Shown here: one piece after another, positions 15,518 to 24,800 of the stretch
Layout: every line of letters starts with the position of its first letter
Numbering within the stretch: position 1 is the stretch's first letter
Origin: Salinarimonas sp.
GTDB lineage: Bacteria > Pseudomonadota > Alphaproteobacteria > Rhizobiales > Beijerinckiaceae
Reading direction: 5' to 3'
Length of the DNA stretch: 64,000 nt
Assembly (NCBI RefSeq): GCF_040111675.1
Contig: NZ_CP157794.1
Span: 5,185,501 to 5,249,500, forward strand
Position numbers and translations under genes: made by a program
Notes under the pieces: model-generated
The model's database searches: none
Told to the model about the DNA's origin: nothing
The model's input: only the letters and a program-made list of their open reading frames with translations

Positions 15518-18500
15518 GCTTCGCCCTCCCCGCTCTCGGCCCCGGCGGCCGACCATTCCTTCACCCGCGCGAGGTGGTCGTAGCTCGAATAGCGCAGCGC
15601 GTATTGCGGATAGGGCCGCGAGACGTAGCCGTAATCGCCGGAAAGGAAGCGGGCGACGAGGCCCGCGAGCCGCTCGAAATGCTCCTCGACGAGATCGGCC
15701 ACGTCGCGCTCCTCGTCCTTGGGCGGGGCGATCGGGCAGGGCTTGAACGGGTCCTTGCCGCCGGACGCGTGGACGTAGAGCAGCTCCGGCGGCTCCTCGG
15801 GCTGCGCCACGCCCTCAAAGGCGCGACGCGCCAGCATCGCCGCCTCGAGCGTCAGCTGCGGCGAGAAGCCGGCGAAGACCATCTTCGAGGTGGGCGGCGT
15901 CCCGGTCTTGTAGTCGACGATCGTGGCCGATCCGTCCCGCCCGGTCTCGATCCGGTCCGCGCGCACGGAGAGCGTGAAGGTCTCCGCCCCGATCGGGATC
16001 GAAAGCTTGCCCGGGCGCTCCACCGCGATCGCCGCGAGAGCCGGGCGGCGGGCGTATTCCCAGGCGAGGTAGCCGTCGATCACGCGCTCGAAGCGCGGCC
16101 ACCATTCGGCGCGCACCTCGGGATAGGCCTCCTCCAGCGGCGCGAACAGGTCGAGGCCGATCTGGCGCAGCTTCGCCGCCGCGATCTCGGGGGCGGGGAG
16201 CGCCGACGGGTAGGCCTCGACGAATTGGGCGAAGGTGTCGTGGATGAGCGTGCCGCGCTCGGCTGCGCCCGGCGCGACGGCGATCTCCTCCAGCGGATCG
16301 AGGCCGAGCACGTGCCGGGCGAAGATGGAATAGGGATCGCGCAGGAGCGTCTCGATTTCGGTCACCGAAAGGCGGCGGGGGAAGAGCGCGGGGTCGGGCT
16401 TCGGCGCCGGCTGCGGCAGGGGCGGAGCGGGCGGCGCCGCGTCGAGCCGGGCCGCGAACGCGAGGAGCCGCTCGCCGCGCGCCGCCATGGCGGCGTGGCG
16501 CTCGGCGCCGGCGAAGGCCTCGAGCCGCTGCAGGAAGCGCGAGGGCACGGTCGGCGCGCCGTCGCGCTTCGCCGCGCGGGTCATCACCACGTCGTGGGCG
16601 CCGAGCGCCTGGACGAAATCGTGCGCCGTCTGGCCGAGCCGGCGCTCGGGCGGCGGCAGGCCGATCTCCTCGCGCAAAGGCCGGTTGAGGAAGGCGTCCG
16701 TCTTCGCCCGCGGCGGCCAGACGCCCTCGTCGAGCCCGCCGAGCACGACCCGGTCGGCGCGAATCAGGCGCGCCTCGAGGAGGCCCAGGATCTTCAGCCG
16801 GGGATGCGTGGCCTCCGCGCGGCCGGGGGCACGGCGCTGGCGGGCGAGGGTGGCGAAGAAGCCGGGATAGTCGAGGAAGACGCCCTCCAGCGCCGCGTCG
16901 GCGTCGACCAGGGCGAGGTCGTCGAACAGGGCGGCGAGCGCCTCGTCCGAGCCGTCGGCGAAGAGGTCGGTGTCGAGCTCCGCGCCCGGGGCCGGCGTCG
17001 CCAGCGCTTCCACCGCTGCGCGATGCGCCGCGGCCAGGGCAGGAAGCGAACGGACGCCCCGCGCCATGTCCGGCTCGAAGCCGGCGAAGGCCTCGCCGAG
17101 GGCGTCCAGCACCGCCTGCGCGAGGTCCCAGTCCTCACGCGTGAGGCGCTTGCGCGGGCGGGGGGCGCGGTGATCGCGCGCCGTCTCGACCCGGCGCAGG
17201 GCGAGCGCGGCGGACAGCCCGTCGAGCCCGGGCCGCGGCTCCGGCCCGCGCAGGACGCCGATCTCCAGCGCCGCGCGCCCGCGGGCGAGATCCTCCGCGC
17301 AGAGCCCCAGCCGCACCGCCGGATGGTGCAGGAGCGAGAGCGTGGCGAGCGGCGCGAAGCGCTCGGCCGCGGCCTCCGCCGCGAGGCGGGCGAGCTTGCC
17401 GGCCTCGGCCTCCGCGAGGCTGGTCCCCGCCGAATCGTCCACCGCGACGCCCCAGCGGGCGAGCTCGGCGCAGACGCGCTGCGCCAGCCCGCGGTCCGGC
17501 GTGACGAGGGCGGCGGTGCGGCCGGGCGTCTCCAGCGTCTCGCGAAGCGCCACCGCGATGGCGAGCGCCTCCTCGCGCTCGTCCGCGGCCTCGACCAGCG
17601 CGAGGCCGGCGCAGCCGTCCTCGGCGAGCCGCGCGCGGAATGCGGGGTCGAGGGCCGCCCAGGCCTCGGTGGTCTCGGCCGGGCGCATGGCTTCGGACAG
17701 CATCGCCTCGCGGGCCCGGCCGGCAGGGTCGGCCTCGCCGAGCACGGCGACGTCCTCGCGCGCGATGCGCAGCGACTCCGACAAGAGCCGCGCCATCACC
17801 GCCTGGGGATGGCCGTGGGCCGGGGCGAGGCCCGTCTCCCGGTCGCCGCAGACGGCGCGCCAGGCCTCCGCGTCGCCATCCCGGTCGAGGCCCGGCAGCA
17901 CCACGGCGCCGTTGGGCAGCTTCGCGATCGCCGCCAGAAGCCGCGCGGTCGCGGGGATCGAGCCCGTGGAGCCCGCCGCGATCACCGGCCCGCGCGGGGG
18001 CGCGGCAGCGAGACGCGCGGCTTCCGCGTCGATCAGGGCGGAGAGCCGGCGGGCGGGGTCGCTCGCGCCGCGCTCGGCCAGGATCGCCGGCCAGGCCTCG
18101 AAGGCGATGCGCACGAAATCGAGGGTGATTTCGAAATAGCGGGAGAAGTCTCCGTCCACCGCGGCGGGGATGGCGCGCCAGTCGATCCCCTCGTAGCCGA
18201 TGTCGTCCATCAGGGCCTCGAGCTCGCCGGCGAGCGCCACGGCGTCGGCCGGCGAGGCGGGGACGAGAAAGGGCGTGTCCGCCTCGAGCCGCGCCGTGCG
18301 CGGATCGAGCGCGCGCGACCAGCGCTGGATCAGCCGCGCGATCAGGAGCCGGCGCTCCAGCGGCGCGATGGGCGGCGCCAGCGCCTGCGCCGCCTCGCCG
18401 GTCTCGAGCGCGCCGGCGGCCAGCGCGAGCTCGGCGTCGTCCGCCTCGCCCAGCGGCACGATGCGCGGCAGGAGCAGCGCCTCGCGGCCGAAGCGGGCTC

Positions 18501-18690
18501 CGGCCCGCTCCGCGATCTCGGCGCCGAGCGCCCGGGCGGCGCGGCGGGTCGGCAGGAAGATCGTCGCCGCGGCGAGCGCGGTCGGCGCGTCCTCCCCGAG
18601 AAATTCCGGGGCGAGCCGCCCGTCGACCAGCGCCTGCGCCAGCGTCTCGAGAAACGGCGCGCTCTGGGGAATGCTGAAGACCCGTGTCAC
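15514..18690 (-). CDS. addB: Double-strand break repair protein AddB
   Basis: 1058 residues. AddB is the second nuclease subunit of AddAB and recognises Chi-type sites in other bacteria. The N-terminus has an inactivated helicase-like region (AATIFLPTRRAARALG). The C-terminal PD-(D/E)XK nuclease is recognised by RGTLIHDTFAQFVEAYP and by TIVDYKTGTPP, where the D and K are catalytic. Only one cysteine is seen in the C-terminal 300 residues, so the four-cysteine iron-sulfur staple of Bacillus AddB is absent. It is the first gene of addB-addA, with a strong promoter and a LexA-type box just upstream. Confidence 0.94.
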   Translation of the reverse strand: MTRVFSIPQSAPFLETLAQALVDGRLAPEFLGEDAPTALAAATIFLPTRRAARALGAEIAERAGARFGREALLLPRIVPLGEADDAELALAAGALETGEAAQALAPPIAPLERRLLIARLIQRWSRALDPRTARLEADTPFLVPASPADAVALAGELEALMDDIGYEGIDWRAIPAAVDGDFSRYFEITLDFVRIAFEAWPAILAERGASDPARRLSALIDAEAARLAAAPPRGPVIAAGSTGSIPATARLLAAIAKLPNGAVVLPGLDRDGDAEAWRAVCGDRETGLAPAHGHPQAVMARLLSESLRIAREDVAVLGEADPAGRAREAMLSEAMRPAETTEAWAALDPAFRARLAEDGCAGLALVEAADEREEALAIAVALRETLETPGRTAALVTPDRGLAQRVCAELARWGVAVDDSAGTSLAEAEAGKLARLAAEAAAERFAPLATLSLLHHPAVRLGLCAEDLARGRAALEIGVLRGPEPRPGLDGLSAALALRRVETARDHRAPRPRKRLTREDWDLAQAVLDALGEAFAGFEPDMARGVRSLPALAAAHRAAVEALATPAPGAELDTDLFADGSDEALAALFDDLALVDADAALEGVFLDYPGFFATLARQRRAPGRAEATHPRLKILGLLEARLIRADRVVLGGLDEGVWPPRAKTDAFLNRPLREEIGLPPPERRLGQTAHDFVQALGAHDVVMTRAAKRDGAPTVPSRFLQRLEAFAGAERHAAMAARGERLLAFAARLDAAPPAPPLPQPAPKPDPALFPRRLSVTEIETLLRDPYSIFARHVLGLDPLEEIAVAPGAAERGTLIHDTFAQFVEAYPSALPAPEIAAAKLRQIGLDLFAPLEEAYPEVRAEWWPRFERVIDGYLAWEYARRPALAAIAVERPGKLSIPIGAETFTLSVRADRIETGRDGSATIVDYKTGTPPTSKMVFAGFSPQLTLEAAMLARRAFEGVAQPEEPPELLYVHASGGKDPFKPCPIAPPKDEERDVADLVEEHFERLAGLVARFLSGDYGYVSRPYPQYALRYSSYDHLARVKEWSAAGAESGEGEA

Positions 18691-18719
18691 CTCGCCCCTC
18701 CCCGGCCCCGATCACATGC

Positions 18720-18734
18720 GAACGTAACAGGAAC
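18720..18734. promoter_or_regulatory. LexA (SOS) box in the addBA promoter
   Basis: GAAC-N7-GAAC on the plus strand (GTTC-N7-GTTC in the direction of addB), the alphaproteobacterial LexA consensus. It covers the -10 element of the addBA promoter, so bound LexA would block RNA polymerase. It matches the second box of the window (32645-32659) at 12 of 15 positions. Confidence 0.65.
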
Positions 18735-18749
18735 AACCCCGCCCGTCAA
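18721..18749 (-). promoter_or_regulatory. addBA promoter
   Basis: On the minus strand TTGACG (18749-18744), 17-bp spacer, TACGTT (18726-18721). Transcription would start near 18714, 24 nt before the addB ATG. Confidence 0.6.
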
Positions 18750-18896
18750 GATTGCCGCGCGCGTGGGCGCCCCGATCCCCCGGCGTCGGGCGCCCCGTCG
18801 GAACGGCCGCGCCGCGCCCCGCGTTGACGGCCCATGACCTTCCAGCGCGAGAACGCCGCCGCGACGCGGCGCCCGCGCCGATCCGAGGAGACCAGC

Positions 18897-19301
18897 ATGG
18901 CCAGCGGCGCCGCACATCGTCCCGACCACCATCTCATCGCCAGCGACCGCGTCGAGGGCACGCCGGTGAAGCGCTCCAACGGCGACGAGATCGGGCATAT
19001 CGAGCGCGTGATGATCGACAAGGTCTCGGGCAAGGTCGCCTATGCCGTGATGAGCGTCGGCGGCGGCCTGTTCGGGCTCAACCAGCATCAGTTCACGATG
19101 CCCTGGGGCGTGCTCCACTACAACACCGAGCTCGGCGGCTACGAGCTCAACCTCACCGACGACCAGATCCGCGAGGCCCCGCGCGAGACGGCGGAGCATC
19201 ACGATGCGTCCTTCTCCCGCGAGTGGGAGGAGCACGTCCACCGCTACTACAACGCGACGCCCTATTGGGGGCAGTCCGACCCGATGTCGACGGGCCGCTG
19301 A
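18897..19301 (+). CDS. PRC-barrel domain protein
   Basis: 134 residues. The PRC-barrel fold (found in the photosynthetic reaction-centre H subunit and the ribosome factor RimM) is shown by SDRVEGTPVKRSNGDEIGHIERVMIDK followed by GKVAYAVMSVGGGLFG and the WGVLHYN segment. Stand-alone proteins of this type are abundant in this order and often stress-linked; the exact role is unknown. The start at 18897 (MASGAAH) is chosen for GAGGAG at 18885-18890; the frame is open back to 18834. It is divergent from addB. Confidence 0.88.
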   Translation: MASGAAHRPDHHLIASDRVEGTPVKRSNGDEIGHIERVMIDKVSGKVAYAVMSVGGGLFGLNQHQFTMPWGVLHYNTELGGYELNLTDDQIREAPRETAEHHDASFSREWEEHVHRYYNATPYWGQSDPMSTGR

Positions 19302-19312
19302 GCCGGTCCGGC

Positions 19313-20428
19313 TCACGCCGCGCGCCCGCGTCTCGGCTTCGGCTTCGCCTCGGCCGCCTGCGTCGCGGCGGCGGGCGCGAGCGCAGGCCCGAGCGCGTGA
19401 GCCAGGATCTTCTTCATCACGCTCGGCAGCGGCTCGTCGGCGAGCGTCTCGCGCGGCGAAAAGCGCATGCCTTCCGGCGCGATCGTCCCCGGGGCGACGC
19501 GGGCCGCCAGCACCGTGACTTCCAGCGCGAAATGGGTGAAGACGTGGCGCACCACGCCGTCGAGACGCTTCCAGCGGGCGTCGAGCGGGGCGTCCAGGAT
19601 CGCGTGCTTCGGGTCGTAGCCGACCTCCCAGGCGCTGCCCGGCGGCTCCGCCATGCCGCCGAGAAGCCCCTCCGGCGGGCGGGTGCGCAGCAGGATCGCG
19701 CCGTCGGCGCGCTCGACCACGAAGGCGGCGCCGCGGCGGGTCTCGCGGGTCTTCTTCGGGGCCTTCACCGGATAGAGCGCGGCCTCGCCGGCGCGGCGGG
19801 CGGCGCAGGGCGCCATCCAGGGGCAGAGCGCGCAGGCGGGACGCCTGGGCGTGCAGATCGTCGCGCCGAGATCCATCAGTCCTTGCGCGAAATCGCCGGG
19901 CCGGTCCTGCGGCACGAGGGCGAGCGTCGCCTCGCGCACGGCGGCCTTGGCCTTGGGCATGGGCTCTCGAATCGCGAAGAGCCGCGTCATCACCCGCTCG
20001 ACGTTGCCGTCCACCGCCGCCGCGACCCGGTCGAAGGCGATCGCGGCGATGGCGCCGGCGGTGTAGGCGCCGATGCCGGGGAGCGTCCGCAGGCCGTCCT
20101 CGGTGTCCGGGAAGCGCCCGCCGTGGTCGGCGACGACGGCCTTGGCGCAGGCGTGCAGGTTGCGGGCGCGGGAATAGTAGCCGAGCCCGGCCCAGGCGCT
20201 CATCACCTCCTCCGAGGGCGCGCCGGCGAGCGCCTCGACATCGGGGAAGCGGGCGAGGAAGCGCTCGAAATAGGGCTTCACCGCCATCACGGTGGTCTGC
20301 TGCAGCATGACCTCCGAGAGCCACACCCGGTAGGGGTCCGGCCGCTCGCCGGGCCTCGCGCGCCAGGGCAGGGCGCGGCGGTGGCGATCGTACCAGGCGA
20401 GGAGGTCGTCGGCGCGGGGTTCTGGCAT
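19313..20428 (-). CDS. mutY: A/G-specific adenine glycosylase
   Basis: 371 residues. MutY removes adenine paired with 8-oxoguanine. It shows the HhH-GPD region (SEVMLQQTT, LPGIGAYTAGAIAAIAF, DGNVERVMTRLFA) and the iron-sulfur cluster motif C-X6-C-X2-C-X5-C in CTPRRPACALCPWMAPC. The C-terminal NUDIX-like domain that reads 8-oxoG follows (about 230-350), then a basic tail. The start at 20428 (MPEPRADDLLAWYD) matches the family; the frame is open to 20542. It is divergent from the DUF721 gene, as usual in this order. Confidence 0.96.
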   Translation of the reverse strand: MPEPRADDLLAWYDRHRRALPWRARPGERPDPYRVWLSEVMLQQTTVMAVKPYFERFLARFPDVEALAGAPSEEVMSAWAGLGYYSRARNLHACAKAVVADHGGRFPDTEDGLRTLPGIGAYTAGAIAAIAFDRVAAAVDGNVERVMTRLFAIREPMPKAKAAVREATLALVPQDRPGDFAQGLMDLGATICTPRRPACALCPWMAPCAARRAGEAALYPVKAPKKTRETRRGAAFVVERADGAILLRTRPPEGLLGGMAEPPGSAWEVGYDPKHAILDAPLDARWKRLDGVVRHVFTHFALEVTVLAARVAPGTIAPEGMRFSPRETLADEPLPSVMKKILAHALGPALAPAAATQAAEAKPKPRRGRAA

Positions 20429-20550
20429 GCGCGACTCTTCGAGGGATCGACGCGAATCGAGATGACGGCCGGTGGGCGGCGGGGCTACGATGGCGCATCG
20501 AGACATAGCCGATCGCGCGGTCGGCTGCCAAACGCGGGACACGAGTCGAA

Positions 20551-21051
20551 ATGGCGCGCCTGACCCCTCTCGCCGAGCTGGTCGAGAGCTGCATGAGCGA
20601 GGCGCTGGCCCGCCAGGGCTTCGCCTCCGCCGACGTGATCGCCGCGTGGCCGGACATCGCCGGCGAGCCGCTCGCCTCCTATTCGCAGCCGGTGAAGATG
20701 GAATGGCCCAAACGCGCGCGGCCGGAGCCGGACGCGCCGCCGCCCCCCGCGACGCTGGTGGTGCGCGTGGAGAGCGCCTTCGCGCTCGAGGCCCAGCACC
20801 TCGCGCCGCTCCTGATCGAGCGCATCAACGCGCTCTACGGCTGGGCCTGCGTCGGCCGGATCGTGCTCAAGCAGGGACCGGTGCGGCGCCCGCCGCCGAA
20901 GCGCCCGCCGGCGCGGCCCCTCGCGCCGCAGGAGGAGGCGGTCATCGCGGGCGCGGTCTCGGACGTCTCCGACGAGGCCTTGCGCGCCGCGCTGGCGCGG
21001 CTCGGGCGGGAGATCACGGCGCGCGAGACCCGGCCGAACACGAAAGTTTGA
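20551..21051 (+). CDS. DUF721 (DciA-like) protein
   Basis: 166 residues. The N-terminal 100 residues carry the DUF721 domain: PLAELVESCMSEALARQGF, VIAAWPDIAGEPLASYSQPVK, and LVVRVESAFALEAQHLAPLLIERIN. DciA, the characterised member of this family, helps load the replicative helicase DnaB in bacteria without DnaC; a like role here is plausible. The C-terminal 60 residues are Pro/Arg-rich and less conserved. It heads the DUF721-dsbA-smc group, divergent from mutY. Confidence 0.9.
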   Translation: MARLTPLAELVESCMSEALARQGFASADVIAAWPDIAGEPLASYSQPVKMEWPKRARPEPDAPPPPATLVVRVESAFALEAQHLAPLLIERINALYGWACVGRIVLKQGPVRRPPPKRPPARPLAPQEEAVIAGAVSDVSDEALRAALARLGREITARETRPNTKV

Positions 21052-21083
21052 GCCGCCCGTGAGCCTCCGCGCGCGGCGCGCGC

Positions 21084-21112
21084 TTGCCCGCCGCCTCACT
21101 CTCGGCCTAGTT
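21084..21112 (+). promoter_or_regulatory. Possible promoter of dsbA-like gene and smc
   Basis: TTGCCC (21084-21089), 17-bp spacer, CTAGTT (21107-21112), about 55 bp before the ATG at 21167. Confidence 0.35.
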
Positions 21113-21166
21113 CTGGCGTGAAACGCGCCGTCCAAGGCCGCTCCTCGACCGACGGAGACAACGAGA

Positions 21167-21796
21167 ATGTTCACGCGCCGCCAGACCCTCGCCCTCCTCG
21201 CCGCCGCCGGCGCGGCGCCCGTGCTCGTCGGCCGCCCGGCGCTCGCGCAGACCGCGGATCCCGAGCTCCTCGCGACGTCCGGCCCGCTCGGCGAGATGGC
21301 GCTCGGCGACGAGAACGCCCCGGTGACGGTCTACGAATACGCCTCGCTGACCTGCAGCCACTGCGCCACGTTCCACAATCAGACCTGGCCCGCGGTGAAG
21401 GAGCAGTACATCGAGACCGGCAAGGTGCGCTTCGTCCTGCGCGAGTTCCCGCTCGATCCGTTGGCGACCGCGGGCTTCATGCTGGCGCGCTGCGAGCCGG
21501 AGATGTACTGGCCGATCGTCGACATGCTGTTCGAGCTGCAGCGGCAATGGGCCTTCTCCGACCGCCCGGTCGACACGCTGGCCCAGCTGATGCGCCAGGC
21601 CGGTTTCTCACAGGAAAAGTTCGAGACCTGCTTGCGCGACCAGGCGCTCTTCGATGCAATCCAGGACGTGAAGACCCGCGGGGAGGAGCTCGGCGTGCGC
21701 GCGACGCCGACCTTCTTCTTCAACGACGAGATGCGCAGCGGAGCGCTCACCATTGACGAGTTCGCCGACATCGTCGACCCGATGCTGGAAGGCTGA
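21167..21796 (+). CDS. DsbA family thiol:disulfide oxidoreductase
   Basis: 209 residues with an N-terminal export signal that begins MFTRRQTLALLAAAGAA and ends near ALAQ; the twin arginine followed by a hydrophobic stretch suggests Tat export. The thioredoxin-fold active site is CSHC (63-66) in ASLTCSHCATFH, and the cis-proline segment is RATPTFFFND. It probably makes or shuffles disulfides in periplasmic proteins. The gene sits between DUF721 and smc, its usual place in this order. A second DsbA-like gene is at 43686. Confidence 0.93.
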   Translation: MFTRRQTLALLAAAGAAPVLVGRPALAQTADPELLATSGPLGEMALGDENAPVTVYEYASLTCSHCATFHNQTWPAVKEQYIETGKVRFVLREFPLDPLATAGFMLARCEPEMYWPIVDMLFELQRQWAFSDRPVDTLAQLMRQAGFSQEKFETCLRDQALFDAIQDVKTRGEELGVRATPTFFFNDEMRSGALTIDEFADIVDPMLEG

Positions 21797-21838
21797 GCCG
21801 GGCCGCGCTCTGTTGCCCGGGCATGAAAGCCGCGCCGC

Positions 21839-24800
21839 ATGCAGCTGACGCGGCTTCGCATCGTGGGCTTCAAGACCTTCGTCGAGCCCACCGAGGTGGT
21901 GATCGAGCCCGGCCTCACGGGCGTCATCGGGCCCAACGGATGCGGCAAGTCCAACCTCGTCGAGGCCCTGCGCTGGGTCATGGGCGAGAATTCCTACAAG
22001 GCGATGCGCGCGTCCGGCATGGACGACGTGATCTTCGCGGGCTCGGGCGGGCGCCCGGCCCGCAACGCCGCCGAGGTCACGGTCAGCGTCGACAATTCCG
22101 GCCGCACCGCGCCGGCCGCGTTCAACGATTCGGACCTGCTCGAGATCTCCCGCAAGATCGCCCGCGAGGCGGGCTCGACCTACCGCATCAACGGGCGCGA
22201 GGTGCGCGCGCGCGACGTGCAGCTGCTCTTCGCCGACGCCGCGACGGGCGCGCGCTCGGCGGCTCTGGTGCGCCAGGGGCAGATCTCCGAGATCATCGCG
22301 GCCAAGCCCCAGGCGCGCCGGCGCATCCTGGAGGACGCGGCCGGCGTCGCCGGGCTCCATGCGCGCCGGCACGAGGCCGAGCTGCGGCTGAAGGCCGCGG
22401 AGGACAATCTCGTGCGCGTCGAGGACGTGCTCTCCGGGCTCGACGGGCAGATCGAGGGCCTGCGCCGGCAGAGCCGGCAGGCGGCGCGCTATCGCGCGGT
22501 CGCGGCGGAGATTCGCCGGCTGGAGGCCCTGATCCAGCTGATCGGCCACGCGGCGGCGCGGGACGAGGCGGCCGCGGCGGCCTCCGAGGCGCGGGTCCGC
22601 GCGTCCGAGGTGGCGGAGCGGGCCGAGGTGCAGGCCCGCACCGCCCGCGAGCAGGCCATCGCCGCGCATGCGCTCCCCGGCCTGCGCGAGGCGGAGGCCG
22701 CGGCGGCGGCGGCGCTTCAGCGGCTCGTCCTCGCCCGCGCCGAGCTCGACGGCGAGGAGACCCGCACGAAGGACAAGCTCGCCGCGCTCGAGCGCCGCGC
22801 GGGCGAGCTCGCCCGCGACCGGTCGCGGCAGGAGGCGGTGCGGGCCGACGCGGCGCAGTCGATCGCGCGGCTCGAGGCCGAGCACGCGGCCCTCGCCGAT
22901 ACCGGCCGCAGCGAGGCCGAGCAGGAGGCCGCGCGCGTGGCGCAGGCGGAGGCGGAACGCGCGCTCGCCGCGGCCGAGGCCGCCATGGCGGAGCTGCAGG
23001 CCCGGGTGTCGGACCTCAACGCCCGTCGCGCGGCCCTCGAGCGCACGGCGCGCGAGGAGGAGGCGCGCGTCGCCCGATTCGCCGGGGAGGCCGAGCGGCT
23101 CGCCCGCGAGCGCGCCGCGCTCGAGGCCGCCGCGCCGGCCGATCTCGACATCGTCCTGGAGGCCCGGGACGCCGCCGCCGAGGCGCTGGAGGAGGCCGAG
23201 ACCCGCGCCGCCGAGGCGCGCGCCCTCCTCGCCCGCGCCCGCGAGGCGGAATCGCGCGCCCGCGGCCCGCTCGCCGAGTCCGAGCGCACGGCGCAGAAGC
23301 TCGACACCGAGGCGGCGACCCTGCGCAAGCTGTTCGCCCCCGCGGCCAACGCGCGCTTTCGCGCGATGCTCGATCAGGTGCGGGTCGAGAAGGGCTACGA
23401 GACCGCGCTCGCGGCCGCGCTCGGCGAGGACCTCGACGCCTCGAGCGACCCGCAGGCGCCGGCGCACTGGGTCGAGACCGATGCCGGCGCGGGCGATCCG
23501 GCGCTGCCGGGCGGCGCGACGCCGCTCGCCTCCGTCGTCGAGGCCCCGCCGGCGCTGGGTCGGCGTCTCGCGCAGATCGGGGTGGTCGCCCGCGCGGACG
23601 GCGCGCGCCTCGCGGAGGCGCTCGCGCCGGGCCAGCGGCTGGTGAGCCGCGAGGGCGACCTCTGGCGCTGGGACGGTTATCGCGCGCTGGCCGAGGCGCC
23701 CTCCGCCGCGGCGCGGCGTCTCGCCGAGCGCAATCGTCTGGCCGATCTCGAGACCGAAGCCGCCCGGGCGCACGACGTCGCCGACGAGCTGCGCCGCGAT
23801 CTCGACCGGGTGCAGACCGCGGCCCGGAACGCCGCCGGCCTCGAGGCGCGCACGCTGGAGGAGGCCCGCGCCGCCCGCCGGGCCCTCGACGAGGCCCGCG
23901 ATCGCGCCGCTGCGGCCGAACGCCGCGCCGCCGATCTCGCGGCCAAGCGCGAGAGCCTCGCCGACGCCGCCTCGCGGGTCGCGGAGAGCCTGGAGGAGGC
24001 CCGCGAGCGCGCCGAGGAGGCGCGCGCGGCGCTGGACGATCTCGCGCCCGCGCCGGAGCTCGAGGCGGAGCTCGCCGAGGCCCGCGCGCGGGTCGCGGAG
24101 GCGCGGGCGGAGGCGGCGGAGCGGCGCTCGGCCCTGCAGAGCCTGGTGCGCGAGGCGGATCTCGCCGGGCAGCGGCGCCGCGCGCTGGAGGGCGAGATCG
24201 CCTCCTGGCGCGACCGCGACGCCCGCGCCCGCGAGAGCGTCGAGGAGATCGCCGAGCGCATCGAGGCGACGCACGAGGAGCTGGAGACGCTGCGCGAGGC
24301 GCCCGACGACTTCGCGCTGCGCCGCCGCCGTCTGCTCTCCGAGATCGAGACGGCGGAGGCCGCCCGGCGCGCCGCGGCGGACCGGCTCGTCGAGGGCGAG
24401 CGGCTCGCGGGGGACGCCGACCGCGCCGCGCGCGCGGCGCTCGACGCGCTTTCCGCGGCCCGCGAGGCCGCCGCCGGCTCGGAAGCCCGGCGCGAGGCGC
24501 TGGAGGCGCGCCTCCTCGCCTTCGTGCAGGCGATCCGCGACGGCTTCGAGACCGACGTCGCGGGTCTCCACGCCCTCGCCGGCCTGGAGCCCGGCGATCC
24601 CCTGCCCGACGCCACCGGGACGGAGGCGAAGCTGCTCTCGCTCAAGGGCGATCGCGAGCGGCTCGGCGCGGTCAACCTGCGCGCGGAGGACGAGCTCGCC
24701 GACCTGGAGGACAAGAAGGGTTCGCTCGCGGCCGAGCGCGACGACCTGGTCGAGGCGATCCGCCGCCTGCGCGGGGCGGTGGCGAGCCTCAACAAGGAGG

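Noticed and set aside
12548..15583. Very long open frame (1011 codons) on the plus strand opposite addA
   Set aside because: It is the antisense shadow of addA. The translation is Arg/Gly/Ala/Glu-rich with no domain, while the minus strand encodes all helicase motifs. High GC makes stop codons rare on both strands.
15574..18837. 1087-codon open frame on the plus strand opposite addB
   Set aside because: Same cause: low-complexity antisense frame with no recognisable family, fully covered by a real gene.
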